Source: Bacillaceae bacterium OF18-1A
Lineage (GTDB): Bacteria > Bacillota > Bacilli > Bacillales > Bacillaceae_G
DNA length: 64,000 nucleotides
Direction of reading: 5' to 3'
Assembly: GCA_027694045.1 (NCBI GenBank)
Contig: JAQEWB010000003.1
Span: forward strand, 145,534 to 209,533
Below are positions 1-10,478 of the stretch, one piece after another. The notes beneath the pieces were generated by a model, which saw nothing but the letters and a program-made list of their open reading frames with translations, ran no database searches and was not told where the DNA came from. Numbering within the stretch: position 1 is the first letter of the stretch; every line of letters starts with the position of its first letter. A program made the position numbers and the translations under genes.

Positions 1-666
1 AAAAATTCTGTTGATACAAAACAAAAACGTACAAGATTCATGTTAAAAGTATTAGGTTTCGTCTTCCTTATGCGCTGTCTTCTATTCGTTGCATCCTTCT
101 TATCCATCCCAATCGAAATCGTTGCTGTACTAGGTTCACTCGTTCTTCTCATCTGGAGATGGTACTACTTACGAACAAATCCTGTCGACATTTTGAAAAA
201 GACACCGTGGCACATTTTAATTTTCGCTTTCTCTATGTATGTAATTATTTACGGGCTTCACAATGCAGGTTTAACAGCTGCACTTGTAAATTGGCTCGAA
301 CCAGTTGTAAATCAACATTTACTCTATGCCAGCTTTGCAATGGGCGGACTTGTATCCATCCTCTCTAACGTCTTCAACAATCACCCTGCACTTATGATTG
401 GTACGATTACACTAACAGAGATGGGACTAGATCCAATCACATTAAAAACGATCTATCTTGCAAACATTATCGGTAGCGACATCGGTTCACTATTATTACC
501 AATCGGTACGCTCGCTTCCCTTATTTGGATGTATATACTGAAACAAAACAAAATTAAAGTAAAATGGAAAGACTATTTAAGTGTATCGCTGATCGTTATC
601 CCACTTACAACAATCGTCACATTATTCCTCTTATTCTACTGGGTACACCTCTTCTTCGCCCTATAA
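1..666 (+). CDS. arsB: ArsB-type membrane efflux pump, C-terminal part
   Basis: The reading frame is open from base 1, so this is the C-terminal ~221 residues of a larger protein cut by the window edge. The ATG at 40 is internal. It shows about six hydrophobic segments. The stretch around FNNHPALMIGT and the loop LANIIGSDIGSLLLPIGTLASL resemble the ArsB/NhaD ion-transporter superfamily. ArsB pumps extrude arsenite or antimonite across the cytoplasmic membrane. The ArsB assignment is by family resemblance; another member of the ion-transporter superfamily is possible. No arsR or arsC is visible because the upstream side is missing. The stop codon sits exactly at the edge of a bcr1-like repeat, and the terminator follows that repeat. 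Confidence 0.75.
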   Translation, partial: KNSVDTKQKRTRFMLKVLGFVFLMRCLLFVASFLSIPIEIVAVLGSLVLLIWRWYYLRTNPVDILKKTPWHILIFAFSMYVIIYGLHNAGLTAALVNWLEPVVNQHLLYASFAMGGLVSILSNVFNNHPALMIGTITLTEMGLDPITLKTIYLANIIGSDIGSLLLPIGTLASLIWMYILKQNKIKVKWKDYLSVSLIVIPLTTIVTLFLLFYWVHLFFAL

Positions 667-782
667 AGCGAAACTTTCATCAGCCCTCACCAATCGGGCT
701 TTTACGGGCATCCCCCCAACCTAACCTCTTTACTTTCACTAAATTTCGAGATGGGGGGTCTTACCGCCCACAAATAACGAAA
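664..782 (+). repeat. bcr1-like B. cereus-group repeat, copy A
   Basis: The stretch begins TAAAGCGAAACTTTCATCAG and contains CCCTCACCAATCGGGC and a GAGATGGGGGG block. It resembles the copies at 16609-16731 and 63945-64000 and the reversed copy at 8797-8901. It starts at the arsB stop codon and ends against the arsB terminator. bcr1 is known as a ~155 bp element specific to the B. cereus group. The assignment rests on remembered consensus plus the similarity among copies in this window. Confidence 0.65.
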
Positions 783-820
783 GCCCCCATTGCTACCGTC
801 TTAGCAATGGGGGCTTTTTC
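780..820 (+). terminator. Intrinsic terminator after arsB
   Basis: A perfect 15-bp stem pairs 780-794 with 803-817 around an 8-nt loop and is followed by a T-run. It would stop arsB transcripts before the convergent thiC gene. Confidence 0.85.
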
Positions 821-875
821 TATATATTAAGTTAGGTACTACAGTGTGATCAATCGAGTAAAGAGGTGTAACAGA

Positions 876-2734
<1,859 letters not shown>

Positions 2735-2757
2735 ATAAAAGACATCATTATGTAAAG

Positions 2758-2866
2758 CCGTTAACTTCCCTACGCTGGTACGAGCCAGATCAGGTCCAAA
2801 GGGTTAAGAAGTTCTTACGCGCTTCTCTCTCAGCCTACGCATACGTTAGGCACCCCTAGTTTATCA
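2758..2866 (-). promoter_or_regulatory. TPP riboswitch (THI box) of thiC
   Basis: Read on the minus strand, the leader has the conserved blocks ACTAGGGGTGCC, GGCTGAGA, GGACCTGATCTGG and CCAGCGTAGGGAAGTT in the order and spacing of TPP aptamers. The AACT/AGTT ends can form P1. It binds thiamine pyrophosphate and would favour the downstream terminator, switching thiC off when thiamine is plentiful. Confidence 0.95.
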
Positions 2867-2939
2867 CTGATTTAATTTTCAATACTTTCCCATCATACAC
2901 GATAATCTGAAAAATGCAAAGTTTATTTCTTTTTCAGAT

Positions 2940-2980
2940 AAAACACAAAGAGGGCTTGCTAATCTAGCAACACCCCTCTT
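2940..2980 (-). terminator. Terminator after lactate permease
   Basis: Stem between AAGAGGG-TTGCT (2948-2960) and its complement at 2966-2980, followed on the minus strand by a T-rich stretch. It lies 34 bp past the lctP stop. Confidence 0.75.
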
Positions 2981-3013
2981 CGTTCAAATTATTTCTTTTA
3001 TTCTACGAAACTA

Positions 3014-4675
3014 TCACGGTATCATCCAAGTTAAGTAATAAGCCTGTACATACGTCATAATCCCAACAATAATAACGAAGAATAAACTATGCTTCACTGT
3101 AAAGCGGAACAGATCTGATTCTTTTCCAGCAAGTCCAACTGCCGCGCAAGCAATTGCAATTGATTGCGGGGAAATCATTTTACCTGTTACACCGCCTGTT
3201 GTATTTGCAGCAACGAGAAGCACTTCAGATACACCTACTTGTTGTGCTGTAATTGCTTGTAAATTCGAGAATAGTGCATTCGCTGACGTATCAGATCCTG
3301 TTAAGAACACGCCAATCCAACCTAGGAATGGTGAGAAGAACGGGAATAATCCACCAGTTCCAGCTAATGCTAACGCTAATGTAGAAGATAGACCAGAATA
3401 GTTTGCGATAAATGCGAATCCTAATACGAATCCGATTGATAGAATTGGCATTTTAAGTTCGTTTAACGTTTCTTTAAATGTCGCTACCGCATCTTTTGCA
3501 CTCATCTTCAAAATAAAAATAGAAATGATACAAGCAATTAAAATCGCTGTTCCAGTTGCTGATAATACATCAAATTTCAAAATTGCCTCGTAAGGCGTCG
3601 GTTTATTTACAATCGGCTCTGCTTTCATCACTAGATTGTGTAAGCCTGGAATTTCAAACTTAAATACGAGACTTTCTAAAGCGCCACCTGGAGCAAATAA
3701 TGCTTTAAAGAAGCCTTGGCTCCAAATAACAACCATCACCGTTAAAATAATGAATGGTGACCATGCTTTTACTACTTTTCCTACTGTTAGTTTTGGCATA
3801 GATGCTGACGCCGTTGTCGCTGCCACTTCACTATTTGCTTGCTTAGATTGGTAAATTTCTTTCGGTTGCCACACTTTTAAGAATAGAGACAAACTTACTA
3901 AACTTACAAGTGCTGACGTAATATCCGGAAGTTCTGGTCCTAAGAACGTTGCTGTAATGAATTGTGTAATGGCAAATGAACTACCCGCTACAAATAACGC
4001 AGGCCACGTTTGTCTTACACCTTTAAATCCATCCATTAAAAATACGATAAAGAACGGAACAAATAATGATAGGAATGGCAATTGATGTCCAGCCATTTGT
4101 CCAATTTTATGCGGATCAATACCTGTTACTTGTCCAGCAACTGTAATCGGAATCCCCATCGCTCCGAATGCTACTGGCGCCGTATTTGCAATTAAACAAA
4201 GACCTGCTGCGTATAAAGGATTTAATCCAAGACCTGCAAGAAGTGCTGCCGTAATCGCTACTGGTGCACCAAATCCTGCTGCTCCTTCTAAAAATGCTCC
4301 GAATGAAAATCCAATTAAAATAACGAGTAAACGATGATCGTTCGTAATAGATAATACAGATGCACGAATTACATCAAATTGGCCTGTTTTCACAGAAATT
4401 TTATATAAGAATACCGACATAATGATAATCCAAGCAATTGGCCATAACCCGTATAAGAAACCGTATCCGGTTGCTGCCATTGCCATCGTGAACGGCATTT
4501 TATAAGCGAATAACGCTACTAAAATTGTAAGTACAACTGTAATAAATCCTGCTACATACCCCTTCATACGAAAAACTGCTAAAGCTAAGAAAAAAAAGAT
4601 AATCGGAATAAGTGCGACCGCTGCCGAGATCCAAATGTTTCCAAACGGATCATAAACTTGTGTCCATGTGTTCAT
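3014..4675 (-). CDS. lctP: L-lactate permease (LctP family)
   Basis: This 553-residue protein is highly hydrophobic, with about a dozen membrane segments. It carries blocks typical of the family: [42 protein letters not shown] and [14 protein letters not shown] near the C-terminus. It should import L-lactate (possibly glycolate) with protons across the cytoplasmic membrane. The ATG at 4673-4675 has a GAGGGGGA site upstream. A cre-like operator about 95 bp upstream suggests CcpA catabolite control. The gene has its own terminator and stands alone. Confidence 0.95.
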   Translation of the reverse strand: MNTWTQVYDPFGNIWISAAVALIPIIFFFLALAVFRMKGYVAGFITVVLTILVALFAYKMPFTMAMAATGYGFLYGLWPIAWIIIMSVFLYKISVKTGQFDVIRASVLSITNDHRLLVILIGFSFGAFLEGAAGFGAPVAITAALLAGLGLNPLYAAGLCLIANTAPVAFGAMGIPITVAGQVTGIDPHKIGQMAGHQLPFLSLFVPFFIVFLMDGFKGVRQTWPALFVAGSSFAITQFITATFLGPELPDITSALVSLVSLSLFLKVWQPKEIYQSKQANSEVAATTASASMPKLTVGKVVKAWSPFIILTVMVVIWSQGFFKALFAPGGALESLVFKFEIPGLHNLVMKAEPIVNKPTPYEAILKFDVLSATGTAILIACIISIFILKMSAKDAVATFKETLNELKMPILSIGFVLGFAFIANYSGLSSTLALALAGTGGLFPFFSPFLGWIGVFLTGSDTSANALFSNLQAITAQQVGVSEVLLVAANTTGGVTGKMISPQSIAIACAAVGLAGKESDLFRFTVKHSLFFVIIVGIMTYVQAYYLTWMIP

Positions 4676-4768
4676 TGTTCTCTCCCCCTCAATAATCCCC
4701 TTTTAAATAAACATATCAATAGACTATCGGGTCATCATACCTTTAAGTCTAAAAATAAAAAACGTTTA

Positions 4769-4783
4769 AGAAAACGTTTTCAA
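4769..4783 (-). promoter_or_regulatory. Putative cre (CcpA) site upstream of lctP
   Basis: Minus-strand TTGAAAACGTTTTCT fits the cre consensus WTGNAANCGNWNNCW at every defined position. It lies ~95 bp upstream of the lctP start. Function is inferred. Confidence 0.65.
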
Positions 4784-4964
4784 TAACTTTCTTATACTTT
4801 ACCATATCACTTTCTGTTTAAAAAGATTTTTTTGAAAATTTTATTATTTAATATAAAAATCTTACAAAAGCGTCATGTTCTTGTCATGTTTATCGATAGG
4901 AAGAACACCAAATTTACTGCATAATAAAAGTATAACAACCGACATTATTTATGAGGTGATACAT

Positions 4965-5282
4965 ATGAACGGAAACAAAATATTAGCTGCTTTATCATAC
5001 TTTAGTGTACTATTCGCTCCTATCTTATTCCCTATTATCGTGTGGATTGTAGGTGACGCTGAAACGAAACCACATGCAAAACGTGCGCTATGGACACACA
5101 TTATTCCAAGTATCGCGACATTCATTGGATTCATTATTCTAGGCATCATGGGCATCGGATCAAATCAGCCAGATGTAACACTCGGAATTGGCGCAATGAT
5201 TGTCTTATGTATTTGCGGAATCATTAGCTTATATTACTTCATTTGGAACATCGTAAAAGGGATTAAAGTACTAAAAGCTTAA
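4965..5282 (+). CDS. DUF4870-type small membrane protein
   Basis: A 105-residue protein with three hydrophobic segments and the short motif KPHAKRALWTHI between the first and second, which resembles the DUF4870 (YtcA/Tic20-like) family of unknown function. The ATG at 4965 follows GAGGTGAT at ideal spacing. The frame extends upstream to 4875 without a good start. It is a single-gene unit with its own terminator, divergent from lctP. No function can be assigned beyond a small integral membrane protein. Confidence 0.75.
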   Translation: MNGNKILAALSYFSVLFAPILFPIIVWIVGDAETKPHAKRALWTHIIPSIATFIGFIILGIMGIGSNQPDVTLGIGAMIVLCICGIISLYYFIWNIVKGIKVLKA

Positions 5283-5305
5283 TTTTAAACAAACGTTTGA
5301 TTAAA

Positions 5306-5337
5306 AAGGACACTTGCAAGTTGCAAGTGTCCTTTTT
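5306..5337 (+). terminator. Terminator after the DUF4870 gene
   Basis: A perfect 11-bp stem (5308-5318 with 5322-5332), 3-nt loop, then TTTTT. Confidence 0.9.
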
Positions 5338-5400
5338 GCCGATTTGAAGGCTAATAATCAGTTGAGGATAAACAAAACTTCCACTAATTAAAGCTTCACT

Positions 5401-5892
5401 TTATCTTCTTCGTCTCTTCTTTTTTCTCATCATTTTCTTTCGGCGCGTATTCACTTTGTCAGCTATAATATGCAGCGTACTCGCCACAACAATTCCCATT
5501 ACGAACGTTGTGATTTCCACTTCATGCTTCTTCGCAATTTCTATTAAATTCCCATCGAGCGCGATTACATTTAATAGGAATAAAAACGGAGAAAATACAA
5601 TTAACATGTATGCGATACGAATCGCATCACCAATTATAATTGTGTGTGTAAAAAAGGAACGATGCGGCATTACTCTTTTATACGGATACCAAAATATACG
5701 CAAAAATCCCCATTTATTATACGCATTACTGTACGTATCTAAATCCGGCGTTAAAAATGTAGTCCCTACTAAAAAACCAATTGCAAAAGTTAATAAAAAA
5801 GAAAAATTTGTTAATCCATACGAAAAGAGTAAAAACAAAACAACCGGAAGGGATATTAAGTTTATTTTCGTATGCGTTCTTCCTGATGGCAT
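5401..5892 (-). CDS. DUF2227-type membrane metal-binding protein
   Basis: A 163-residue protein with conserved metal-ligand style motifs GRTHTKIN near the N-terminus, TPDLDT after the first hydrophobic hairpin, PHRSFFTH in the middle and HIIADKVNT near the end. Three to four membrane segments separate them. This is the pattern of the YdjM/DUF2227 'membrane-bound metal-dependent hydrolase' group. It ends in a very basic tail (KKMMRKKKRRRR). AGGAAGTG precedes the ATG. The next gene, DUF1232, reads the same way from 50 bp upstream, so the two may be co-transcribed. Substrate unknown. Confidence 0.7.
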   Translation of the reverse strand: MPSGRTHTKINLISLPVVLFLLFSYGLTNFSFLLTFAIGFLVGTTFLTPDLDTYSNAYNKWGFLRIFWYPYKRVMPHRSFFTHTIIIGDAIRIAYMLIVFSPFLFLLNVIALDGNLIEIAKKHEVEITTFVMGIVVASTLHIIADKVNTRRKKMMRKKKRRRR

Positions 5893-5942
5893 AATGCACT
5901 TCCTCGCTTACGTTCCCCCTGTCATCCTATGACAGTTCTCAC

Positions 5943-6308
5943 CTATTGATCTAATTTCTGATCGATAAATGATGTGTCTATATCCGAACCGAACCATTCT
6001 GCCAATTTCACTCGTGCCTTATCTTTCACCTCTTCATTGACATATAACGACGCCTGTACTAGCGCGGCCACTAATGCCCCTAAATCATCCGTATAGCCAA
6101 TTCCAGCAAGGAAATCTGGGATAGCATCAATCGGTGCAATAAAATAAGCAAGTGCTCCAATTACAATAATTTTCACTCGTTTTGGAACATCAGGTCTTTG
6201 CAAAACGTAAAACAATAATAAACTTGCATAAACAACCGACTGTCCCGCTTGCTTTGCAACACTTTTTACTTTCTTCCAAAACGCTTCAACTGAAAATTTT
6301 TGTTCCAT
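5943..6308 (-). CDS. DUF1232 (YkvA-type) protein
   Basis: A 121-residue protein with the DUF1232 core: RPDVPKRVKIIVIGALAYFI, then APIDAIPDFLAGIGYTDDLGAL, a hydrophobic hairpin with an acidic turn, and the helix LVAALVQASLYV. An amphipathic N-terminal helix precedes it. Function of the family is unknown. GGGAGGC lies 8 bp before the ATG. The notable point is the upstream region: an extended -10 promoter whose -35 coincides with a LexA-like box, suggesting SOS control of this gene and perhaps of the DUF2227 gene after it. Confidence 0.8.
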   Translation of the reverse strand: MEQKFSVEAFWKKVKSVAKQAGQSVVYASLLLFYVLQRPDVPKRVKIIVIGALAYFIAPIDAIPDFLAGIGYTDDLGALVAALVQASLYVNEEVKDKARVKLAEWFGSDIDTSFIDQKLDQ

Positions 6309-6402
6309 ATAAAAGCCTCCCTATTTTTTTAAAAGAAATAAGCTACAATATGTTATCAGTAAAAGTTCATCAAAATTACACAAAATCTATCAATGAATTT
6401 TC

Positions 6403-6438
6403 ATTGTAACAAACAAACTTAAAAAGAACAAGTGTTCG
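6403..6438 (-). promoter_or_regulatory. Promoter with overlapping LexA-like box
   Basis: On the minus strand, TTGTTC (6426-6431) and TACAAT (6403-6408) are separated by exactly 17 bp, and TG sits one base before the -10. The 14-mer CGAACACTTGTTCT (6425-6438) covers the -35 and matches the Bacillus SOS box CGAACRNRYGTTYC at 12 of 14 positions. The RNA would start ~90 bp before the DUF1232 gene. Inference from motif only. Confidence 0.5.
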
Positions 6439-6856
6439 TTAATTTTCACATAACTTCCTGCATATAATAGGTTTCTAGACAAATCCATTACACATCTTCA
6501 TTTCTTATTTCTCAACCAGGAAATTTCTTACTTTCTCTTAACATTCCGCTCTATCTTTGTTATATTTTCTAGTTGACGGACATATAAACGAATGTTAAAG
6601 TTTTCTCTGGTAGTGGCAAACCACATACAAAAAATGTAAAATGTTATAGTGTTTCTCAGAAATGAATTTTGTTGTATAATACAGAAATGACGTTATGCTT
6701 ATAAGCAACAAAAGAAACCAAAAGGGTATGCATAGTTATAGTCGTATATGGGTGAATATAGAACCTCTAATTATGGCCAAGAAAACTATGTATTTTTTAT
6801 TTTAACATTTTTCGCTCCAAAATCGACCAAGCCTGATAGAGAAAGGGTGGAAATGA
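6439..6856 (+). other. Non-coding region upstream of ltaS
   Basis: About 420 bp with no convincing gene. A short frame from 6748 overlaps ltaS and lacks family features. TATAAT hexamers at 6463-6468 and 6675-6680 are possible -10 boxes for ltaS, but neither has a good -35. A small inverted repeat GTGGcaaaCCAC lies near 6612-6624. Confidence 0.4.
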
Positions 6857-8785
6857 ATGAAAGAAACCTTGAAATCACAATTTCAAAATGTGCGTTTCAC
6901 TTTATTCGTAGCTTTAGCCGTATGGTTAAAAACTTACATTATTACACGCACAAGCTTTGATTTAAAACTTGAATCTTTCATGCAAGAATTCATTTTATTC
7001 ATTAGTCCATTAGCAGCATCATTACTGTTTGTAGGACTTGCATTATTTGCAAAAGGAAAAAAACGTAACTATATAGCACTGGGAATTAACTTCATCTTAA
7101 CGTTCATCCTTGTTGGTAACGTTATGTTCTACGGATTCTACAACGATTTCGTTACTTTACCAGTACTAGGACAAACGTCCAACTTTGGGAGCCTAGGCTC
7201 TAGTGTAAAAGAATTGTTTAACTACAAAATTATCCTTGCATTTGTGGATATTATCGTATTCTTCGTTCTATTAAAGAAGAAGAAAAACTTTGCACCGACA
7301 GAGCGTGTAGCACGCCCGATGCGCTCCCTATACTTTGTATCAACAATTGCTATTTTCTTCGTAAATCTAGGATTTGCAGAAGCTGAGCGTCCAGAACTAT
7401 TAACACGTTCATTCGACCGCGTTATGCTTGTTAAAAACTTAGGATTATATGTACACCAAGCATACGATCTTGGCTTACAAGCGAAATCTAGTTCACAAAA
7501 AGCATTTGCTGATGGTAGTAAATTACAAGAAACAGAAAACTATGTAAAAACAACACAAAGTAAACCAGATCCAAATATGTTCGGTACTGCAAAAGGAAAA
7601 AACGTAATTGTTGTTTCTCTTGAGTCATTACAAACATTCTTAATTGGCGCAACAGTTAACGGACAAGAAGTTACACCATTCTTAAACCAATTTACGAAAG
7701 AAAGTTATTACTTTGATAACTTCTTCCATCAAACTGGTCAAGGGAAAACATCTGATGCTGAATTCCTAGTAGATACTTCTTTATATCCACTAGACCGTGG
7801 TGCTGTATTCTTCACACACGGTAACAACGAATACACAGCGACTCCAGAGATTCTACGTCAGCAAGGATACTACACTTCAGTATTCCACGCGAACAACGCA
7901 ACATTCTGGAACCGTAACATTATGTATCCAGCACTTGGTTACGATCGTTACTACAACGAACTTGACTATAAGATTACACCAGAAACGAAATTAAACTGGG
8001 GATTAAAAGATATCGAATACTTCGATCAATCTATTGATATGTTAAAACAAGTGAAACAACCATTCTATACTCGTTTCCTTACTTTAACAAACCATTACCC
8101 ATTCACTTATGATGACAGTACGAAATTAATCGATGAGTACAATTCTGGCGATGGCGTATTTGACCGTTACATGGTAACTGCTCGTTATTTAGACGAAGCG
8201 ATGAAACACTTTATTGAACGTCTAAAAGCAGAAGGTATTTACGACAACTCAGTTATCGTATTCTACGGTGACCACTACGGTATTTCAGAAAACCATAACC
8301 GTGCAATGGCACAGTTCTTAGGAAAAGAAGAAATTACTGCATTTGACCATATGAACTTACAAAAAACACCGATGTTTATTCACGTTCCAGGTCAAAAAGA
8401 AGGTAAAACAATTTCGAAACCAACTGGTGAAATTGACATTAAACCAACAATTCTAAACTTACTTGGTATAGATTCTACGAACCAAATTCAATTTGGTCAT
8501 GACGTATTCTCACCTGATAATAAAGGATTCGTTGTTCTTCGTGACGGTAGCTTCGTTACAGATAAGTACATGTACACAAACAGTACATTCTACGACCGTG
8601 CTACTGGCGAAGTTGTACAATTACCAAAAGAAGAAGCTCAACCATTAATTGATCGTGCCCAAAATGAATTAAACATGTCTGACAAAATCATTGAAGGCGA
8701 TTTACTTCGCTTCTCTGACAGCAACAAAATCAAAACGGGCGAAGTAAAAACAGCTATTAAAGAAGAAAAGAAGAGCGCTGAGTAA
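6857..8785 (+). CDS. ltaS: Lipoteichoic acid synthase LtaS-type (type I)
   Basis: This 642-residue enzyme polymerises glycerol-phosphate from phosphatidylglycerol onto the glycolipid anchor of lipoteichoic acid. Five N-terminal membrane segments occupy residues ~1-190. An extracellular sulfatase-fold domain follows, with the nucleophile Thr in GQGKTSDAEF (about residue 298; Thr300 in S. aureus), a metal site around NVIVVSLES, and VIVFYGDHYGISENHNR near the end. SQKAFADGS between the two parts is a likely processing site. GGGTGG precedes the ATG at 6857; the nearby ATG at 6853 is out of frame. B. cereus-group genomes carry several LtaS paralogues, so the exact paralogue is not certain. Monocistronic. 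Confidence 0.93.
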   Translation: MKETLKSQFQNVRFTLFVALAVWLKTYIITRTSFDLKLESFMQEFILFISPLAASLLFVGLALFAKGKKRNYIALGINFILTFILVGNVMFYGFYNDFVTLPVLGQTSNFGSLGSSVKELFNYKIILAFVDIIVFFVLLKKKKNFAPTERVARPMRSLYFVSTIAIFFVNLGFAEAERPELLTRSFDRVMLVKNLGLYVHQAYDLGLQAKSSSQKAFADGSKLQETENYVKTTQSKPDPNMFGTAKGKNVIVVSLESLQTFLIGATVNGQEVTPFLNQFTKESYYFDNFFHQTGQGKTSDAEFLVDTSLYPLDRGAVFFTHGNNEYTATPEILRQQGYYTSVFHANNATFWNRNIMYPALGYDRYYNELDYKITPETKLNWGLKDIEYFDQSIDMLKQVKQPFYTRFLTLTNHYPFTYDDSTKLIDEYNSGDGVFDRYMVTARYLDEAMKHFIERLKAEGIYDNSVIVFYGDHYGISENHNRAMAQFLGKEEITAFDHMNLQKTPMFIHVPGQKEGKTISKPTGEIDIKPTILNLLGIDSTNQIQFGHDVFSPDNKGFVVLRDGSFVTDKYMYTNSTFYDRATGEVVQLPKEEAQPLIDRAQNELNMSDKIIEGDLLRFSDSNKIKTGEVKTAIKEEKKSAE

Positions 8786-8800
8786 TCTCAGCCTCTTTTT
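8773..8800 (+). terminator. Terminator overlapping the ltaS stop codon
   Basis: GCTGAG (8777-8782) pairs with CTCAGC (8787-8792); the stop TAA lies in the loop. The T-run that follows merges with the TTTAT edge of a bcr1-like repeat. Confidence 0.75.
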
Positions 8801-8901
8801 TTATCCCGCATGAACGGACAGTAGCATTCTCACCTCAAAATTCAACATACACGAGGAAGTTAGGCGAGAGATTAATTGCCTGTAAATGCCTTCACTTTAT
8901 A
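8797..8901 (-). repeat. bcr1-like repeat, copy B (internally deleted)
   Basis: Read in reverse relative to copy A: TTTATCCCGCATGAACGGACAG, a CACCTCAAAATTCAA block, GGAAGTTAGGCGAGAG, then TGCCTGTAAATGCC joined straight to TTCACTTTATA. About 25 bp that other copies carry near that end (CGATTGGTGAGGGCTGAT) are missing. Confidence 0.6.
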
Positions 8902-9170
8902 TTTCTCCACATAACTTCTTATATGCATTAACTTTTTAATTACATAACCTTTACCAAATATTCATATAGCCTTAACGAAACATCTTTATAATGAAATATG
9001 TAAACGAGGTTCTACATATTTCTTATCTCTCATCTCCAATAAGATCCCTTAAAGAAATATGTGAATTATTTGTTTCTACTTTCTTATATTTGTCTTTCAA
9101 CATGTTTTGTCTCCATACACAAAACATTCAATAAGACGATGTCCCTATGAAAGATAGCTACCCTCCTTGT
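8902..9170 (+). other. Possible small RNA region upstream of dat
   Basis: No gene is visible. A -10 like TATAAT lies at 8987-8992 without a clear -35. Just after it a perfect 10-bp hairpin (GAAATATGTA with TACATATTTC, roughly 8993-9022) begins a ~200 nt stretch that ends in the intrinsic terminator at 9171-9201. That arrangement would suit a small untranslated RNA. No known family is recognised. Confidence 0.25.
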
Positions 9171-9201
9171 GCGGCATTCCTTAAGAATGTTGCTTTTTTT
9201 T
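9171..9201 (+). terminator. Intrinsic terminator without an upstream gene
   Basis: Nine-bp stem GCGGCATTC / GAATGTTGC (two G-U pairs), 5-nt loop, then eight T. No coding sequence precedes it for nearly 400 bp. Confidence 0.7.
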
Positions 9202-9334
9202 ATTTAAAAGCAGGATTCTTATTTCTTATTTCCGAATTTGTATATACAAAATGTTGTAAATCATTCCTTCTTCTCTATGATTTACAAATACGTCATATGT
9301 AGAGAATGACTCACATAAAAATGATTATAGTTCT

Positions 9335-9363
9335 TTTTATCCCGCATGAATGAGAGTTTCACG
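9335..9363 (-). repeat. Minimal bcr1-like remnant, copy C
   Basis: TTTTATCCCGCATGAA, one end of the repeat, is followed within a few bases by GAGTTTCACG, which resembles its other end; the interior is gone. It supplies an in-frame ATG (9346) that can mislead annotation of dat. Confidence 0.45.
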
Positions 9364-9396
9364 TTACTTATGTACTTACGAAAGGATGGGACGAAA

Positions 9397-10269
9397 TTGG
9401 CATACGAAAGATTTGTACTTTGGAATGATGAAGTGATTGATACAATGAAACATAAAGCATACATAGAACTTGAAGAAAGAGGCTTACAATTTGGCGATGG
9501 TGTCTATGAGGTCATTCGTCTATATAAGGGAAACTTTCACTTATTAGATCCGCACATAACGAGGTTATACCGCTCCATGGAAGAAATAGAACTATCGCTT
9601 CCTTTCTCAAAAGCTGAGCTCATCACCTTACTTTACAAATTAATTGAACGAAATCATTTCCACGAAGATGGTACAATTTATTTGCAAGTATCTCGTGGTG
9701 TACAAGCTCGCAACCATGTATTCTCATACGACATCCCTCCGACAATTTATGCCTACATTACAAAGAAAGAACGACCAGCTTTATGGATTGAATACGGTAT
9801 ACGTGCTATATCCGAACCAGATACTCGCTGGCTTCGTTGTGATATTAAATCATTAAATCTATTACCAAATGTATTAGCTGCTACAAAGGCGGAACGAAAA
9901 GGTTGTAAAGAAGCACTGCTCGTACGAAATGGTACAGTAACTGAGGGTAGTCATTCTAATTTCTTTTTAGTCAAAAATGGAACACTTTACACGCATCCAG
10001 CCAATCACCTTATTTTAAATGGCATTATTCGTCAATATGTCATTTCTTTAGCGAATACGCTTCACATTCCTGTGCAAGAGGAGCTTTTTAGCGTACGCGA
10101 TGTATATCAAGCAGATGAATGCTTCTTTACAGGAACGACGATTGAAATTCTACCGATGACCCACCTTGATGGAACGGCCATTCAAGACGGCCAAGTCGGT
10201 CCTATCACAAAAACGTTACAAAAGTCATTTGCCAAAATCTTATTACAATCCAATATGCCATCTTCTTAA
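9397..10269 (+). CDS. dat: D-amino-acid transaminase (D-alanine aminotransferase)
   Basis: This PLP enzyme of fold type IV interconverts D-alanine and alpha-keto acids, mainly supplying D-glutamate for peptidoglycan. The 290 residues carry RGLQFGDGVYEVIRLY, the PLP lysine in CDIKSLNLLPNVLA, and TEGSHSNFFLV and FFTGTTIEILP near the cofactor phosphate. The start chosen is the TTG at 9397 (then AYERFVLWND), which has AAAGGATGG 8 bp upstream. The in-frame ATG at 9346 lies in a repeat remnant, lacks a ribosome site and would add 17 unlike residues. A terminator follows at 10320. Confidence 0.93.
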   Translation: MAYERFVLWNDEVIDTMKHKAYIELEERGLQFGDGVYEVIRLYKGNFHLLDPHITRLYRSMEEIELSLPFSKAELITLLYKLIERNHFHEDGTIYLQVSRGVQARNHVFSYDIPPTIYAYITKKERPALWIEYGIRAISEPDTRWLRCDIKSLNLLPNVLAATKAERKGCKEALLVRNGTVTEGSHSNFFLVKNGTLYTHPANHLILNGIIRQYVISLANTLHIPVQEELFSVRDVYQADECFFTGTTIEILPMTHLDGTAIQDGQVGPITKTLQKSFAKILLQSNMPSS

Positions 10270-10319
10270 TTACGAATAATTTCTGTCCTTTCCACATTTA
10301 ATATATGCATTTAAATGAA

Positions 10320-10352
10320 AACAAGGCATGAATTTATGCCTTGTTTTTTTCT
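10320..10352 (+). terminator. Terminator after dat
   Basis: Perfect 10-bp stem (10320-10329 with 10336-10345), 6-nt loop, T-run. Confidence 0.9.
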
Positions 10353-10390
10353 TGTAATCTTTTTGTCATATTCAGATTCCCGCATAAGTC

Positions 10391-10419
10391 TTGACAGTAA
10401 TCGACATGCTCTTTAGAAT
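10391..10419 (+). promoter_or_regulatory. Sigma-A promoter of the SH3b/NlpC-P60 gene
   Basis: A perfect -35 TTGACA (10391-10396), 17-bp spacer and -10 TAGAAT (10414-10419), 60 bp before the coding start. Confidence 0.75.
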
Positions 10420-10478
10420 TTTTAACAGTTGGTAAATTTTTCTTCACTACATTACAGACAGAAAGGAATCGACAAATT

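Noticed and set aside
5456..5932. 158-codon frame on the plus strand
   Set aside because: Lies antisense over the DUF2227 gene, has no ribosome site, and the minus-strand product has family motifs.
6600..6856. Riboswitch upstream of ltaS
   Set aside because: No conserved block of the ydaO (c-di-AMP) or other known classes could be matched.
6748..6960. 70-codon frame before ltaS
   Set aside because: Overlaps the ltaS start in another frame, no ribosome site, no recognisable protein.
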